Positions 1-9,900 of a DNA stretch of 64,000 nt are shown in pieces. Under the pieces are notes generated by a model. That model searched no databases. It had not been told where the DNA came from and worked only from the letters and a program-made list of their open reading frames with translations. Position 1 is the first letter of the stretch. Each line of letters opens with the position of its first letter. The stretch is from Flavobacteriales bacterium (GTDB lineage Bacteria; Bacteroidota; Bacteroidia; Flavobacteriales_F; PHOS-HE28), in contig JAEUSU010000005.1 in assembly GCA_016788635.1 (NCBI GenBank), positions 124,001 through 188,000 of the forward strand. Reading direction: 5' to 3'. A program made the translations under genes and the position numbers.

Positions 1-1
1 C

Positions 2-235
2 ACCATCAAGGCGCCCATGATCGGCACGTTCTACCGATCGGCCGGTCCCGGCAAACCCGTGTTCGTGAACGTGGGCGATGAGGTGAAACCCGGCAAGACC
101 ATCTGCATCATCGAGGCCATGAAGCTCTTCAACGAGATCGAGAGCGACGTTGCGGGCAAGATCGTGAAGGTGCTTGTGGACGATGCCAAGCCCGTGGAGT
201 ACGACCAGCCCTTGTTCCTGGTTGATCCCGCCTAA
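2..235 (+). CDS. accB: Biotin carboxyl carrier protein of acetyl-CoA carboxylase, C-terminal part
   Basis: This is the C-terminal half of the biotinyl carrier subunit, which carries carboxybiotin between the biotin carboxylase and carboxyltransferase sites of acetyl-CoA carboxylase in fatty-acid synthesis. The reading frame is open from the first full codon at position 2, so the gene starts outside the window. The visible part is a complete biotinyl/lipoyl domain, with the family motif APMIGTFYRS at its start and the biotinylation motif EAMKLFNE, whose lysine is the attachment site. The start lies outside, so the internal Met at 17 is not the true start. The next gene is accC, the usual accB-accC order, which supports the call strongly. 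Confidence 0.97.
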   Translation, partial: TIKAPMIGTFYRSAGPGKPVFVNVGDEVKPGKTICIIEAMKLFNEIESDVAGKIVKVLVDDAKPVEYDQPLFLVDPA

Positions 236-242
236 GCTCAAT

Positions 243-363
243 CACCACAGAGGCACAGAGAGCACAGAGGAATGTCCGAAAGGCACGCGGGCGACCTCCT
301 CAACTCGAATGACTCGGTGGTAGGATCCGCGTCCTTCTCTGTGTCCTCCGTGCCTCTGTGGTG
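243..363. repeat. Dispersed CACAGAGGCACAGAG-type inverted repeat between accB and accC
   Basis: Positions 243-270 and 336-363 are inverted copies of one 28-nt unit (24 of 28 positions match) enclosing about 65 nt. The unit contains the core CCTCTGTGGTG and its complement. A degenerate single copy of the same unit occurs at 58766-58789, so it is dispersed. The transcript could fold into a long stem-loop inside the accBC operon. No protein-coding role is seen. Confidence 0.75.
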
Positions 364-383
364 AACCAGACCAGAAGTCTCCC

Positions 384-1730
384 ATGTTCAAGAAGATCCT
401 CATAGCGAACCGTGGCGAGATCGCCCTGCGCGTGATCCGCACCTGCCGGGAGATGGGCATCCGTACGGTGGCCGTGTACAGCACAGCCGACCGTGAGAGC
501 CTGCACGTACGCTTCGCCGATGAGGCCGTGTGCATCGGCCCGCCCCCCAGCAAGGAGAGTTACCTGAACATCCCGCGCATCATCGCCGCTGCGGAGATCA
601 CCAATGCCGACGCCATCCACCCGGGCTACGGATTCCTGAGCGAGAACGCCAAGTTCAGCCGCATCTGCCAGGAGCACGGCATCAAGTTCATCGGCGCCAC
701 ACCCGAACAGATCGAGGCCATGGGCGACAAGGCCACGGCCAAGGCCACCATGATCAAGGCCGGTGTGCCCGTGGTGCCCGGCACCGAAGGGTTGGTGACG
801 GACCTGGGCGTGGCCAAGAAGGAAGCGAAGAAGATCGGCTACCCCGTGATCCTCAAAGCCACCGCCGGTGGTGGGGGCAAGGGCATGCGCCTGGTGTGGA
901 AGGAGGAGGAATTCGACGAGGCCTTCGAGAAGGCGAGCCAGGAGGCCGGAGCGGCGTTCGGGAACCCCGGTATGTACATGGAGAAGTACATCCTGGAGCC
1001 CCGCCACATCGAGATCCAGATCGCCGGTGACCAGTACGGTACCTTCTGCCACATGAGCGAGCGCGACTGCAGCATCCAGCGCCGCCACCAGAAGCTGGTG
1101 GAGGAGACGCCCTCGCCCTTCATGACCAAGGCGCTGCGCAAGAAGATGGGCGAGGCCGCCATCAAGGCCGCTGCCAGCGTGAACTATGAGGGCGTGGGCA
1201 CCGTGGAGTTCCTGGTGGACAAGGACAGGAACTTCTACTTCATGGAGATGAACACGCGGATCCAGGTGGAGCACACCATCACCGAGGAGGTGATCGACTA
1301 CGACCTGGTGCGTGAACAGATCAAGATCGCCGCCGGCGTACCCATCAGTGGGTTGAACTACGAGCCTTCACGCCACAGCATCCAGTGCCGGATCAATGCC
1401 GAGGACCCCTTCCACGGCTTCCGCCCCACACCCGGCCGCATCACCACCTACCATGCGCCCGGCGGGCATGGGGTGCGCGTGGATACCCACGTGTACGCGG
1501 GTTACGGCATACCGCCCAACTACGACAGCATGATCAGCAAGCTGATCGTGGTGGCCGCCACGCGCGAGGAGGCCCTGAGCAAGATGGAGCGCGCCTTGAG
1601 CGAATACGTGATCGAGGGCGTGCACACCACCATCCCCTTCCACCAGCAGTTGTTCCAGGACGAACACTTCCGCAAGGGCGAGTTCACCACCAAGTTCCTG
1701 GAGACCTTCGAGCTGAAGAAGCCTGCCTGA
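384..1730 (+). CDS. accC: Acetyl-CoA carboxylase, biotin carboxylase subunit
   Basis: AccC carboxylates the biotin on AccB with ATP and bicarbonate, the first half-reaction of malonyl-CoA formation, in the cytosol. The protein is 448 aa, the normal family length. It opens with [18 protein letters not shown], the typical N-terminus of the biotin carboxylase fold. The glycine-rich ATP-grasp loop GGGGKGM lies near residue 165, and the catalytic segment [16 protein letters not shown] lies near residue 290. The C-terminal biotin carboxylase domain follows (about 335-440). It follows accB after 148 bp that hold an inverted repeat, so the two are probably cotranscribed. A tRNA-Arg gene with its own promoter begins about 50 bp after the stop. 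Confidence 0.98.
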   Translation: MFKKILIANRGEIALRVIRTCREMGIRTVAVYSTADRESLHVRFADEAVCIGPPPSKESYLNIPRIIAAAEITNADAIHPGYGFLSENAKFSRICQEHGIKFIGATPEQIEAMGDKATAKATMIKAGVPVVPGTEGLVTDLGVAKKEAKKIGYPVILKATAGGGGKGMRLVWKEEEFDEAFEKASQEAGAAFGNPGMYMEKYILEPRHIEIQIAGDQYGTFCHMSERDCSIQRRHQKLVEETPSPFMTKALRKKMGEAAIKAAASVNYEGVGTVEFLVDKDRNFYFMEMNTRIQVEHTITEEVIDYDLVREQIKIAAGVPISGLNYEPSRHSIQCRINAEDPFHGFRPTPGRITTYHAPGGHGVRVDTHVYAGYGIPPNYDSMISKLIVVAATREEALSKMERALSEYVIEGVHTTIPFHQQLFQDEHFRKGEFTTKFLETFELKKPA

Positions 1731-1746
1731 GCGAGGCACCGGCCGC

Positions 1747-1754
1747 TACCTTCG
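1747..1754 (+). promoter_or_regulatory. -7 box TACCTTCG of tRNA-Arg
   Basis: The octamer fits the Bacteroidota -7 box TAnnTTTG at all but one base and ends 28 bp before the mature tRNA 5' end. The tRNA-Gln gene has an equivalent box at nearly the same distance. No clear -33 TTTG is seen. Confidence 0.55.
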
Positions 1755-1782
1755 CGCCCGCGCCGCGGCCCGGGCCGTGTGC

Positions 1783-1854
1783 GACCCCATAGTTCAACGG
1801 ATAGAATAGGAGTTTCCTAAACTCTTGATCCAGGTTCGATTCCTGGTGGGGTCA
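1783..1854 (+). tRNA. tRNA-Arg (anticodon CCT)
   Basis: The 72-nt sequence folds into a full cloverleaf. The acceptor stem pairs GACCCCA with TGGGGTC, the D stem is GTTC/GAAT, and the anticodon stem GGAGT/ACTCT closes a seven-base loop TTCCTAA with anticodon CCT, which reads AGG arginine codons. The T arm is CCAGG-TTCGATT-CCTGG and the discriminator base is A. CCA is not encoded. It lies between accC and the adhesin locus in the same direction. Confidence 0.96.
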
Positions 1855-1939
1855 CGGTCTTTCGCCCTGACGATCAGCGTCAACACGGGCGTGTGAGAAA
1901 CTGCGGAACCCTATTCCGGAGCCCCCCGGGGGGTGGGTC

Positions 1940-1947
1940 TACCTTCG
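1940..1947 (+). promoter_or_regulatory. -7 box TACCTTCG upstream of the adhesin locus
   Basis: The octamer ends 20 bp before the ATG at 1968 and is identical to the box before tRNA-Arg. It is the only clear promoter candidate for the first four genes of the adhesin locus (1968 to 14220), where intergenic gaps are 10 bp or less. Confidence 0.5.
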
Positions 1948-1967
1948 GCGCAGCCCTCGTTGTGCCC

Positions 1968-2969
1968 ATGCGGATCGTTCCACCGGTCGTGTTCCTCCTG
2001 TTCGCTGCACAGGCCGCCCCGCTTTTTGCGCAACCCTCCAACACCAGCTGCGCCACTGCACAGGACCTGTGCGCCCAGCAGCCGGTGGCCGGTAACAACA
2101 CGGGGGCAACGGGCATCCCGGGTTTCTGCCCCAACACCAATGCGGTGTTGTGGTACAGCTTCACCACCAACTCGGTGGGTGGGGTGGTGGAAGTGGCGCT
2201 CAGCAACATCAACTGCCTGAATTCACCCGGCGTGGGTGACATGATGAACGTGGTGGTGCTCGCCGGCGATGGCAGCTGCCTGCCCGGCAGCTTCTCCGGT
2301 GTTTCCCCCTGTAACGGCACGGATAGTCTGCCCTTCACGGTGACCACCACGGCGCTGGCCCCGAACACCACCTATTGGATCCTTGTCTCGGGCTCGCTCG
2401 CAGGCGGTGCCACGTCGCCGGCGCAATGCGGCTTCACCGTGGAGGTGAGCGGCCCGGGCGCGAACATCGTGGGCGTGGATTTCAGTGCGGGGCCCGATCA
2501 GACGATCGGACAGGGGGAGGTGACCCAGCTGAACGCCACGGGCGGCACCACCTACCAATGGTCGCCCACAGTGGGCCTCAGCGGCAACACTATTCCGGAC
2601 CCCTTCGCGCAGCCGAATGAAACGACCACCTACACGGTGACCACGGTTTTGAACGGCTGCGAGTATTCCGACCAGGTGACCGTGGAGGTGATCCGCCGCG
2701 TGATGCCACCCACGGCCATCACCCCGAACGGCGATGGCAAGAACGACACGTGGGCGATCGCGGGCATCATCGACTATCCGTACTGCGAGGTGCACATCTA
2801 TGACCGGTGGGGGCAGCCTGTGTTCCGCAGCACGGGGTATCGCGACCCGTGGGATGGCACGAACAACGGCCGCACCCTGCCCATTGGCACCTATTACTAC
2901 GTGATCGAACTCAATCAAGTGGAGGGCAAGTCACCACCTTACACCGGCTTCGTGAGCATCATCCGATGA
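1968..2969 (+). CDS. Secreted T9SS cargo protein with type B (CHU_C) sorting domain
   Basis: This 333-aa protein has an N-terminal signal peptide (MRIVPPVVFLLFAAQAAPLF, cleavage after AQ). A cysteine-containing beta domain of about 140 residues follows, then an Ig/PKD-like segment (about 170-245) and a C-terminal gliding-motility-type CTD with ITPNGDGKNDTW, IYDRWGQPVF and WDGTNNGRTLPIGTYYYV. In known systems this CTD directs export through T9SS and surface retention. I place the start at 1968 because it gives a clean signal peptide; an in-frame upstream Met at 1893 would put 25 non-signal residues in front. The stop overlaps the ATG of the next gene, a PorP/SprF protein, so the two are translationally coupled. 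The ligand is unknown. Confidence 0.88.
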   Translation: MRIVPPVVFLLFAAQAAPLFAQPSNTSCATAQDLCAQQPVAGNNTGATGIPGFCPNTNAVLWYSFTTNSVGGVVEVALSNINCLNSPGVGDMMNVVVLAGDGSCLPGSFSGVSPCNGTDSLPFTVTTTALAPNTTYWILVSGSLAGGATSPAQCGFTVEVSGPGANIVGVDFSAGPDQTIGQGEVTQLNATGGTTYQWSPTVGLSGNTIPDPFAQPNETTTYTVTTVLNGCEYSDQVTVEVIRRVMPPTAITPNGDGKNDTWAIAGIIDYPYCEVHIYDRWGQPVFRSTGYRDPWDGTNNGRTLPIGTYYYVIELNQVEGKSPPYTGFVSIIR

Positions 2970-3916
2970 ACAAGATGCGCCGCGCTCTGCTCCTGCTCCC
3001 GGTCTGTGCGCTGGGTGTGGGCGGTTTTGCGCAGCAGGTGGCGCAGCGCACCCAGTTCGTCTTCGATCATTTCACCATCAATCCGGCGGTGGCGGGCAGC
3101 AAGGATTGCCTGGACATCCACCTGGGCTACCGCAAGCAGTGGGTGGGTTTCGCCGGTGCGCCCACCACGGCCTGGGCCACCGTGCATGGTACCATCCGGC
3201 CGAAGAACAAGCCGCACTTGGCCAATCGACATGGCATCGGTGCATGGGTGGAGGCCGATGATGCGGGACCATTGGGCTACACCACCTTCAGTCTCGCCTA
3301 CGCCTACCACCTGCAGATGGCCAAGGACCGCTTCCTCTCGCTCGGCTTCTTCGGCGGTATCAAACAGCAAAAGCTGGATGCGGGTGAGATCACATTGACG
3401 GACTTCGATGACCCGGCGATCACGGGCTCGGTGTCGGTGATGGTGCTGCCCAACATCACCCCCGGCATCTGGTACTATGACAAGACGAGCTTCCTGGGCA
3501 TGTCCATCCACCAGCTCCTGGGCAACCCCATCGAACGCATTGGCACGGACAGCCGCTTATGGCGGCAGTACATGCTCAGCGGGGGCAAACGCTTCCGCAT
3601 CAGCAAGATCACCACGGTGATGCCCGCTGCGCTCATGAAGATCTCACCGGGATCGCCCATGGCGCTGGACGTGAACGTGATGATGGAATGGAAGCGCATG
3701 TTCGGCGTGGGCGCCAGCTACCGCAACAGCGATGCGGTGGCCGTGATGATGCGCCTGAGCTTCCTGAAGTATTTCCAGCTCGGCTACAGCTACGATATCA
3801 CCACCAGCCGCATCAAGCTGGACAGCAGCAACACACACGAGTTCATCCTGGCGATCACGCCGTGCCCGCCCAAGGACCCTTCCAAGATGATCGTACGCTG
3901 CCCTGTGTTCGAATAG
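2966..3916 (+). CDS. PorP/SprF family outer-membrane protein (copy 1)
   Basis: This 316-aa protein belongs to the PorP/SprF family, predicted outer-membrane beta barrels; in Flavobacterium johnsoniae SprF is needed to secrete the partner adhesin SprB. The signal peptide (residues 1-23) is followed by the family hallmark near the mature N-terminus, FDHFTINPAVAGSKDC, then YRKQWVGFAGAP. The C-terminal part has LGYSYDITTSRI and the repeatedly seen HEFILAI ending. The start at 2966 overlaps the upstream stop in an ATGA arrangement. The gene sits between two T9SS cargo genes and most likely serves the one just upstream, as in the other three pairs in this window. Partner specificity is inferred. 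Confidence 0.9.
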   Translation: MNKMRRALLLLPVCALGVGGFAQQVAQRTQFVFDHFTINPAVAGSKDCLDIHLGYRKQWVGFAGAPTTAWATVHGTIRPKNKPHLANRHGIGAWVEADDAGPLGYTTFSLAYAYHLQMAKDRFLSLGFFGGIKQQKLDAGEITLTDFDDPAITGSVSVMVLPNITPGIWYYDKTSFLGMSIHQLLGNPIERIGTDSRLWRQYMLSGGKRFRISKITTVMPAALMKISPGSPMALDVNVMMEWKRMFGVGASYRNSDAVAVMMRLSFLKYFQLGYSYDITTSRIKLDSSNTHEFILAITPCPPKDPSKMIVRCPVFE

Positions 3917-3926
3917 GCCCCACGCG

Positions 3927-6900
3927 ATGAAGCACACCCCACGCCTTGCCCTGGTCCCCTTGCTGCTGCTGACGGCTTTGATCGCCGCCGCACAGGGCAC
4001 GCGTTACTGGGTGGGTGGTGAGGGCCGGTGGAACGACGCGGCCATGTGGAGCGCCACACCCGATGGCATGGGCGGCGCGGGTGCGCCCAAGCAGGGCGAT
4101 GATGTCCGCATTGAGCGTCCGGGAACGGTGCGGATCGAAGGGTCCGTATGGTGCCGCGACCTGCATGTACAGCCTGTGAAGGGTATGTTGCACATCACCG
4201 GACCGGGGAAGGGCGAGTTGAACATCACCGGCAGTTGGACGCTGAAGGGAAGCGTGGACTGGAGCTTCCCAGGTACGGTGCGCCTGGGTGCGCGGCGTGG
4301 CGCGTCCGCACTTGATCTGTGTGGCACCGTGGTGGCCTCGGACGTGGTGTTCGATGGCAGTGGGGAGTGGGACATCGTGAGCGATGTCCACGTGGTGAAC
4401 ACGCGTGCCATCGTGCTGCGCCAAGGTGTGCTCATGGCCAACTCCAACCATTTGCGTGCGGGTGAATTTCGGCTGGACGGCCGCAAGCCGAAACGCTTGA
4501 TCGCAGGATCATCCGTGGTGCAATTGGAACGCGGCATCACAGGGGAGGAGCTCTCTTTCGTTGAGCCGGGCAGCGCCACCTTGATCGTGGCCGGCGTGGT
4601 GGCCCCCTGGGAGGCTTGGGCGGAGAGCGGACCCGAAGGCATGCGCGGCATCAACATCTGCGGCACCGGTCCGGGGCAAACGCCATTCACGATCAATGCG
4701 CAGCTGGTCAGCAACTACAATGGTTTCGGCATCAGCTGCCGCGGTGCTTGTGATGGTGTGGTCACGGTGACCGTGACAGGGGGCGTGGGCCCCTTTGCCT
4801 ATCAGTGGATATCGGGTCCCACCACCGCCACCTGGACGAACACCTGCGCAGGGAACCAGATCGTGATCGTCACCGATCTCGGGCAGGGCATCGGTTGTGC
4901 CGCCACCATCCAGGTGACGGACCCCGCGCTGCTCGGGGTGATCTTCTTCGGAGGCACACCACCGACCTGTCACGATGTGTGCAATGGCACGCTGAACGGG
5001 TTCGCCGTGGGCGGCGCTACCCCGTACACCTACAACTGGAACAATGGCGCGGGCTCTGGGTCCTCCTTCAACCAGTTGTGCGCGGGTGTGAACACGCTGC
5101 AGATCACCGACGCGAACGGCTGCGTACGCGACACCACCTTCATCTATCCCGTCCAGCCCATCGAGCCGAACCTGACGTTCACGAACGTATCCTGCTTCGG
5201 GTCGTGCGATGGCACGGCGCAGGTGGCGCCCGTTGGAGGCACGGGAACGATCACCGTGACGTGGGCCCCTGCTCCCGGCGCCGGTCAGGGCACACCGAAC
5301 GCCACCGGCCTTTGCCCCGGTCCCTACCAGGTGACTTTGGTCGATGCCAATGGCTGCGACACCACGATCGCGTTCACGATCAACCAGCCGCCACCCATCG
5401 TTCCGAACCCTTCACAGACGGACGCCTCATGTGCTGATGCCTGCGATGGAACAGCCACCGTAGCACCCACAGGGCCCACGGGTCCATTCACCTTCAGTTG
5501 GAGCCCCGCACCGGGCGGAGGCCAGGGCACGGCCAACGCAACGGGCTTGTGTGCGGGCCTTTATCAGGTGACCATCACGGACGTGCCCACGGGGTGCGAT
5601 ACACTGGTGAGCATCACCATCCTTTCACCTCCGGCGATCGTTCCGCAACTGACCGCCACCGACGCCACCTGCGCGAACTCCTGTGATGGCACGGCGTCCG
5701 TGAACCCGGCAGGCGGAACACCAGGATACACGATCGTGTGGTCGCCTGCGCCCGGAGGCGGACAGGGCACACCCACCGCCTCTGGTCTGTGCCCGGGAAA
5801 CTACACCGTGACCATCACGGATGCCGCGCTGTGTGATACCACCGTCAGCTTCACCATCACCGCGCCACCGCCATTCGATATCACCACATCCTTCACCGAT
5901 GTGACCTGTGCGGCTTTGTGCGATGGCACGGCGGGCGTACTGGTGAGCGGTGGCACACCTGGGTACAACTTCTTCTGGTCGCCGAACCCGCCAAGCGGGC
6001 AGGGCACGCCCAATGCGGTGAACATCTGTGCCGGGACCTGGAGCGTGCTGATCAGCGATGCGGCCGGGTGTGATACGCTCATCACCTTCCTGATCAGTGA
6101 GCCGCCACCGCTCACGGCCACCCCCACACAGACCAACGTGACCTGTGCGGGTGCATGTGATGGAACGGCGGATGTGGTGCTGGGTGGGGGCACACCTGGT
6201 TACACCTATGCATGGTCTCCCGCTCCGGGCGGAGGACAGGGCACTCCCAACGCGACCGGTTTGTGTGCAGGCACCTACACGCTGCTGATCACCGACGCGA
6301 ACAACTGCACGCTCAGTGTTCCGGTCACCATCACCGAACCTCCGGCCTTGCTGGCCACATTATCGGTCACGGATGCATCCTGCCCAAGTGCATGTGATGG
6401 AGCGGCGAACGTGGTGGTGATCGGCGGCACACCGGCATATACCTTCCTGTGGACACCTGCGCCGGGCGCAGGTCAGGGCACAGCCAACGCCACGGGCCTG
6501 TGCGTGGGGAACTACTCCGTACTCGTCACCGATCTTGCCGGTTGTGATACGCTCATCAATTTCAGCATCGCTGCGCAGCCGGCCATCCTGCCGAACGAAG
6601 TGGTGACGAACGCAACATGCGCCAATGCATGCGATGGAAGCATTGTGCTGGCACCAACGGGAGGCACGGGCGCATTTACCTATACATGGGTGCCGGTGCC
6701 ACCGAACGGCCAGGGTACTGCGCAGGCGACAGGTCTTTGTGCCGGCACCTACGAGGTCACCATCACCTCAGGCGCATGCGACACCACGCTGACGCTCACC
6801 ATCACAGCGCCACCTCCGCTGGATGTGACCGGTACGGTTACCAGCCCCACCTGTGCAGGGCAATGCGATGGAGCAGTGGACGTGCTGGTGAGCGGTGGCA

Positions 6901-9900
6901 CGCCGGGATACACTTTCTTCTGGACACCGGCCCCAGGTGCGGGGCAGGGCACCTCGAACGCCACCGGTCTATGCGCGGGTCCATACACCGTATTGATCTC
7001 CGATGCGGTCGGTTGCGATACGCTGATCACATTCGATCTGCTGGCACCGGTACCCATTGAGCCGAACCTGACCACCACGGTCGCCGGATGTGGAGGGGCG
7101 TGTGATGGCACCGCTTCGGTGGCCCCCACCGGTGGTGCGCCGGGCTACCTGTATGATTGGCAGCCTGCGCCAGGTGCGGGTCAGGGCACGCCGGATGCGA
7201 CCGGACTATGCCCGGGGCCCCATACGGTGACCATCACGGATGCGGCGGGCTGCGATACCACCATCGCATTCATCATCAGCACACCATCCGGTATCCAATC
7301 CACACCTATCGTAACACCCGCCTCCTGCGCCGACCTGTGCGACGGCACCATTGTATTGACCACGAGTGGAGGTGTGCCGCCATACGACTTCAACTGGGTG
7401 CCGGCACCGGCCACCGGTCAGGGCACGGGCAGTGTGGGTGGCTTGTGCGCGGGCACCTACTCGGTGACGATCACCGACCAGGCGGCGTGTGATACCATTC
7501 TGATCATTGACGTGACCGCACCCGATGCCATCGTGCCGAACGAGGCGTACACGAACGAGACCTGTGATGCGCCCTGCACCGGAACGGCATCCTTCGCCCC
7601 ACTGGGAGGTGCGGGTGGGTTCAGTTTCTCCTGGTCCCCGGTCCCGCCGGAAGGGCAGGGGGTGCCTGTTTCCACCCAACTGTGCGCGGGCATTTGGAGC
7701 GTGCTGATCACGGACGCGGCCGGTTGCGACACGCTGATGACCTTCGAGATCCTGCCCAACCAACCGGTGGATGTCGCGCTGGATGTGACGGATGCCACAT
7801 GTGCAGGCGCATGCGACGGGGAGGCCACAGTGACCGTGCTGACGGCAGTACCTCCTGTGCAATACCTGTGGTCTCCTTCACCTGGTGGTGGACAGGGCTC
7901 GCCCATTGCCACGGGCCTGTGTGCGGGCAGCTACACCGTCACCATCACCGATGCGACGAACTGCGATACCACCATGGCCTTCACCATTGTGGAACCAGCA
8001 CCACTCGTGCCGATCATGGTGATGACCTCCGAGACATGTGCAGGTCCCTGCACGGGCGCGGCCAGTGTATCCGTGAGCGGAGGTGTGGGCACCATCACCT
8101 ATGACTGGCAGCCTGCGCCCGGCGGTGGACAGGGCACGCCCAATGCCACGGGTTTGTGCGCGAGCACATCCTACACGCTCACCCTTACGGATAGCACCGG
8201 ATGTTCCGTGGATGTGCCCTTCAACATCGCACCCTACGCTCCCATCATTCCGAACGAGACCCAGACCGATGCGAACTGCGCGGGTGGTTGTGATGGTACC
8301 GCCAGTGTGGCGCCCACGGGAGGCATCGGGACCTTCACCTACCTATGGACACCAGCACCGGGTGGTGGGCAGGGCACACCGAACGCGACCGGCCTGTGTG
8401 CCGGCGCCTACAGCGTGCTCGTGACCGACTCTGTGGGTTGTGATACGACGGTGAACTTCCTCATTACCGAGCCCACACCCATTGAGCCGAACGCCACGGT
8501 GTCCGACGTGGCGTGTGCCGGGGATTGCAACGGCAGTGTGTTGCTGAGCGTGACCGGCGGCACCGCACCCCACAGCTACATCTGGTCGCCGGTGCCACCC
8601 AATGGCCAGGGCAACGCCAGCGCGCTTGGGCTCTGCGCAGGGGACTATACCGTGACCATCTCCGATGGTGCCGGATGTGACACCACCTTGGTCTTCACCA
8701 TCGCCGAGCCCGCACCACTGGCCCTCACGATCGCCGCTCAGCAGAGCCAGTGCCTGGTCTGCGACGGCAGTGTTGAAGCTTCCATGACGGGTGGTGTGGC
8801 GCCATACACGTTCACCCTGGATGGCCCGGGAGGAATTGTAAGCGGACCAGACAGTGTCTTCCCCGGGCTGTGCGCGGGCTTGTACGATCTTTTGGTGACC
8901 GATCAGAACGGCTGCTCCACGCAGGGCACTGCGCTGGTCTCGGATGCGAATGGCGAAGTACTCACCATCACGGACGGCGCCGTGAGCTGCCCGGGTGATT
9001 GTGACGGCGCCGTGAACGTGGCCTTCACCTGCGGTGATCCCCCGTGCACCATCGCATGGTTCGATGGTGTGGGCACCGATCTGGGGGTGGCCACCAATGA
9101 CCTGACGAACCTCTGCGCGGGTGATTACGTCGTGCAGGTGACGAACGCATCGGGCTGCATCTCACTGGCACCTGCGGTCGTTACCGAGCCGCTGCCGATC
9201 GTGGCGGTGCCGGCGATCACAATGGTGTCCTGCTTCGGAGCCTGCGATGGGTCGATCGTACTGACACCTTCCGGTGGTGCGGCCCCCTACACGTACACCT
9301 GGTCGCCGGTGCCGCCGAACGGACAGGGGAACAGCAGCGCCACCAGCCTCTGTCCGGGCAACTGGGGTGTGACCATCACCGATGATGCCGGCTGCAGCAT
9401 CAGCTTGTCCGTTGACGTCACCGAGCCAACGGAGTTGTTGGCCACCGGCAGCGTTACGCCGATCATCTGCAACGGAAGTTGCGATGGGGCGATCGCATTG
9501 ACGGCGACCGGAGGCAGCGGATCGTACAGCTATGTATGGTCGCCGACGCCACCCGTGGGTCAGGGTACGCCGGATGTGAGCGGCTTGTGTGCGGGTGTCT
9601 GGAATGTCACGGTCACCGACTCGGCCGGTTGCAGCTTCGCCACATCCTTCACGCTGAACGAACCGCCAGCGCTGCAGGTGGGCACGACCGCCACCAACAG
9701 CCAATGTCTGGTGTGCAATGGTGCCGTTGACGCCACGGTGACAGGAGGTGTGGGGCCTTATGCGATCACCTGGACGGACCTGAACGGTGATACGGTGGGC
9801 AACACCGCGGCGCTCACGGACCTGTGCGCAGGCTTGTACACAGTGAATGTGACCGACGACAATGGCTGTGCCATACAGGCCACGGTGGCCATCACGGATA

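Noticed and set aside
1893..1967. Upstream Met start for the 333-aa cargo protein
   Set aside because: It would place 25 polar residues before the signal peptide and start upstream of the -7 box at 1940, so it would not be in the transcript.
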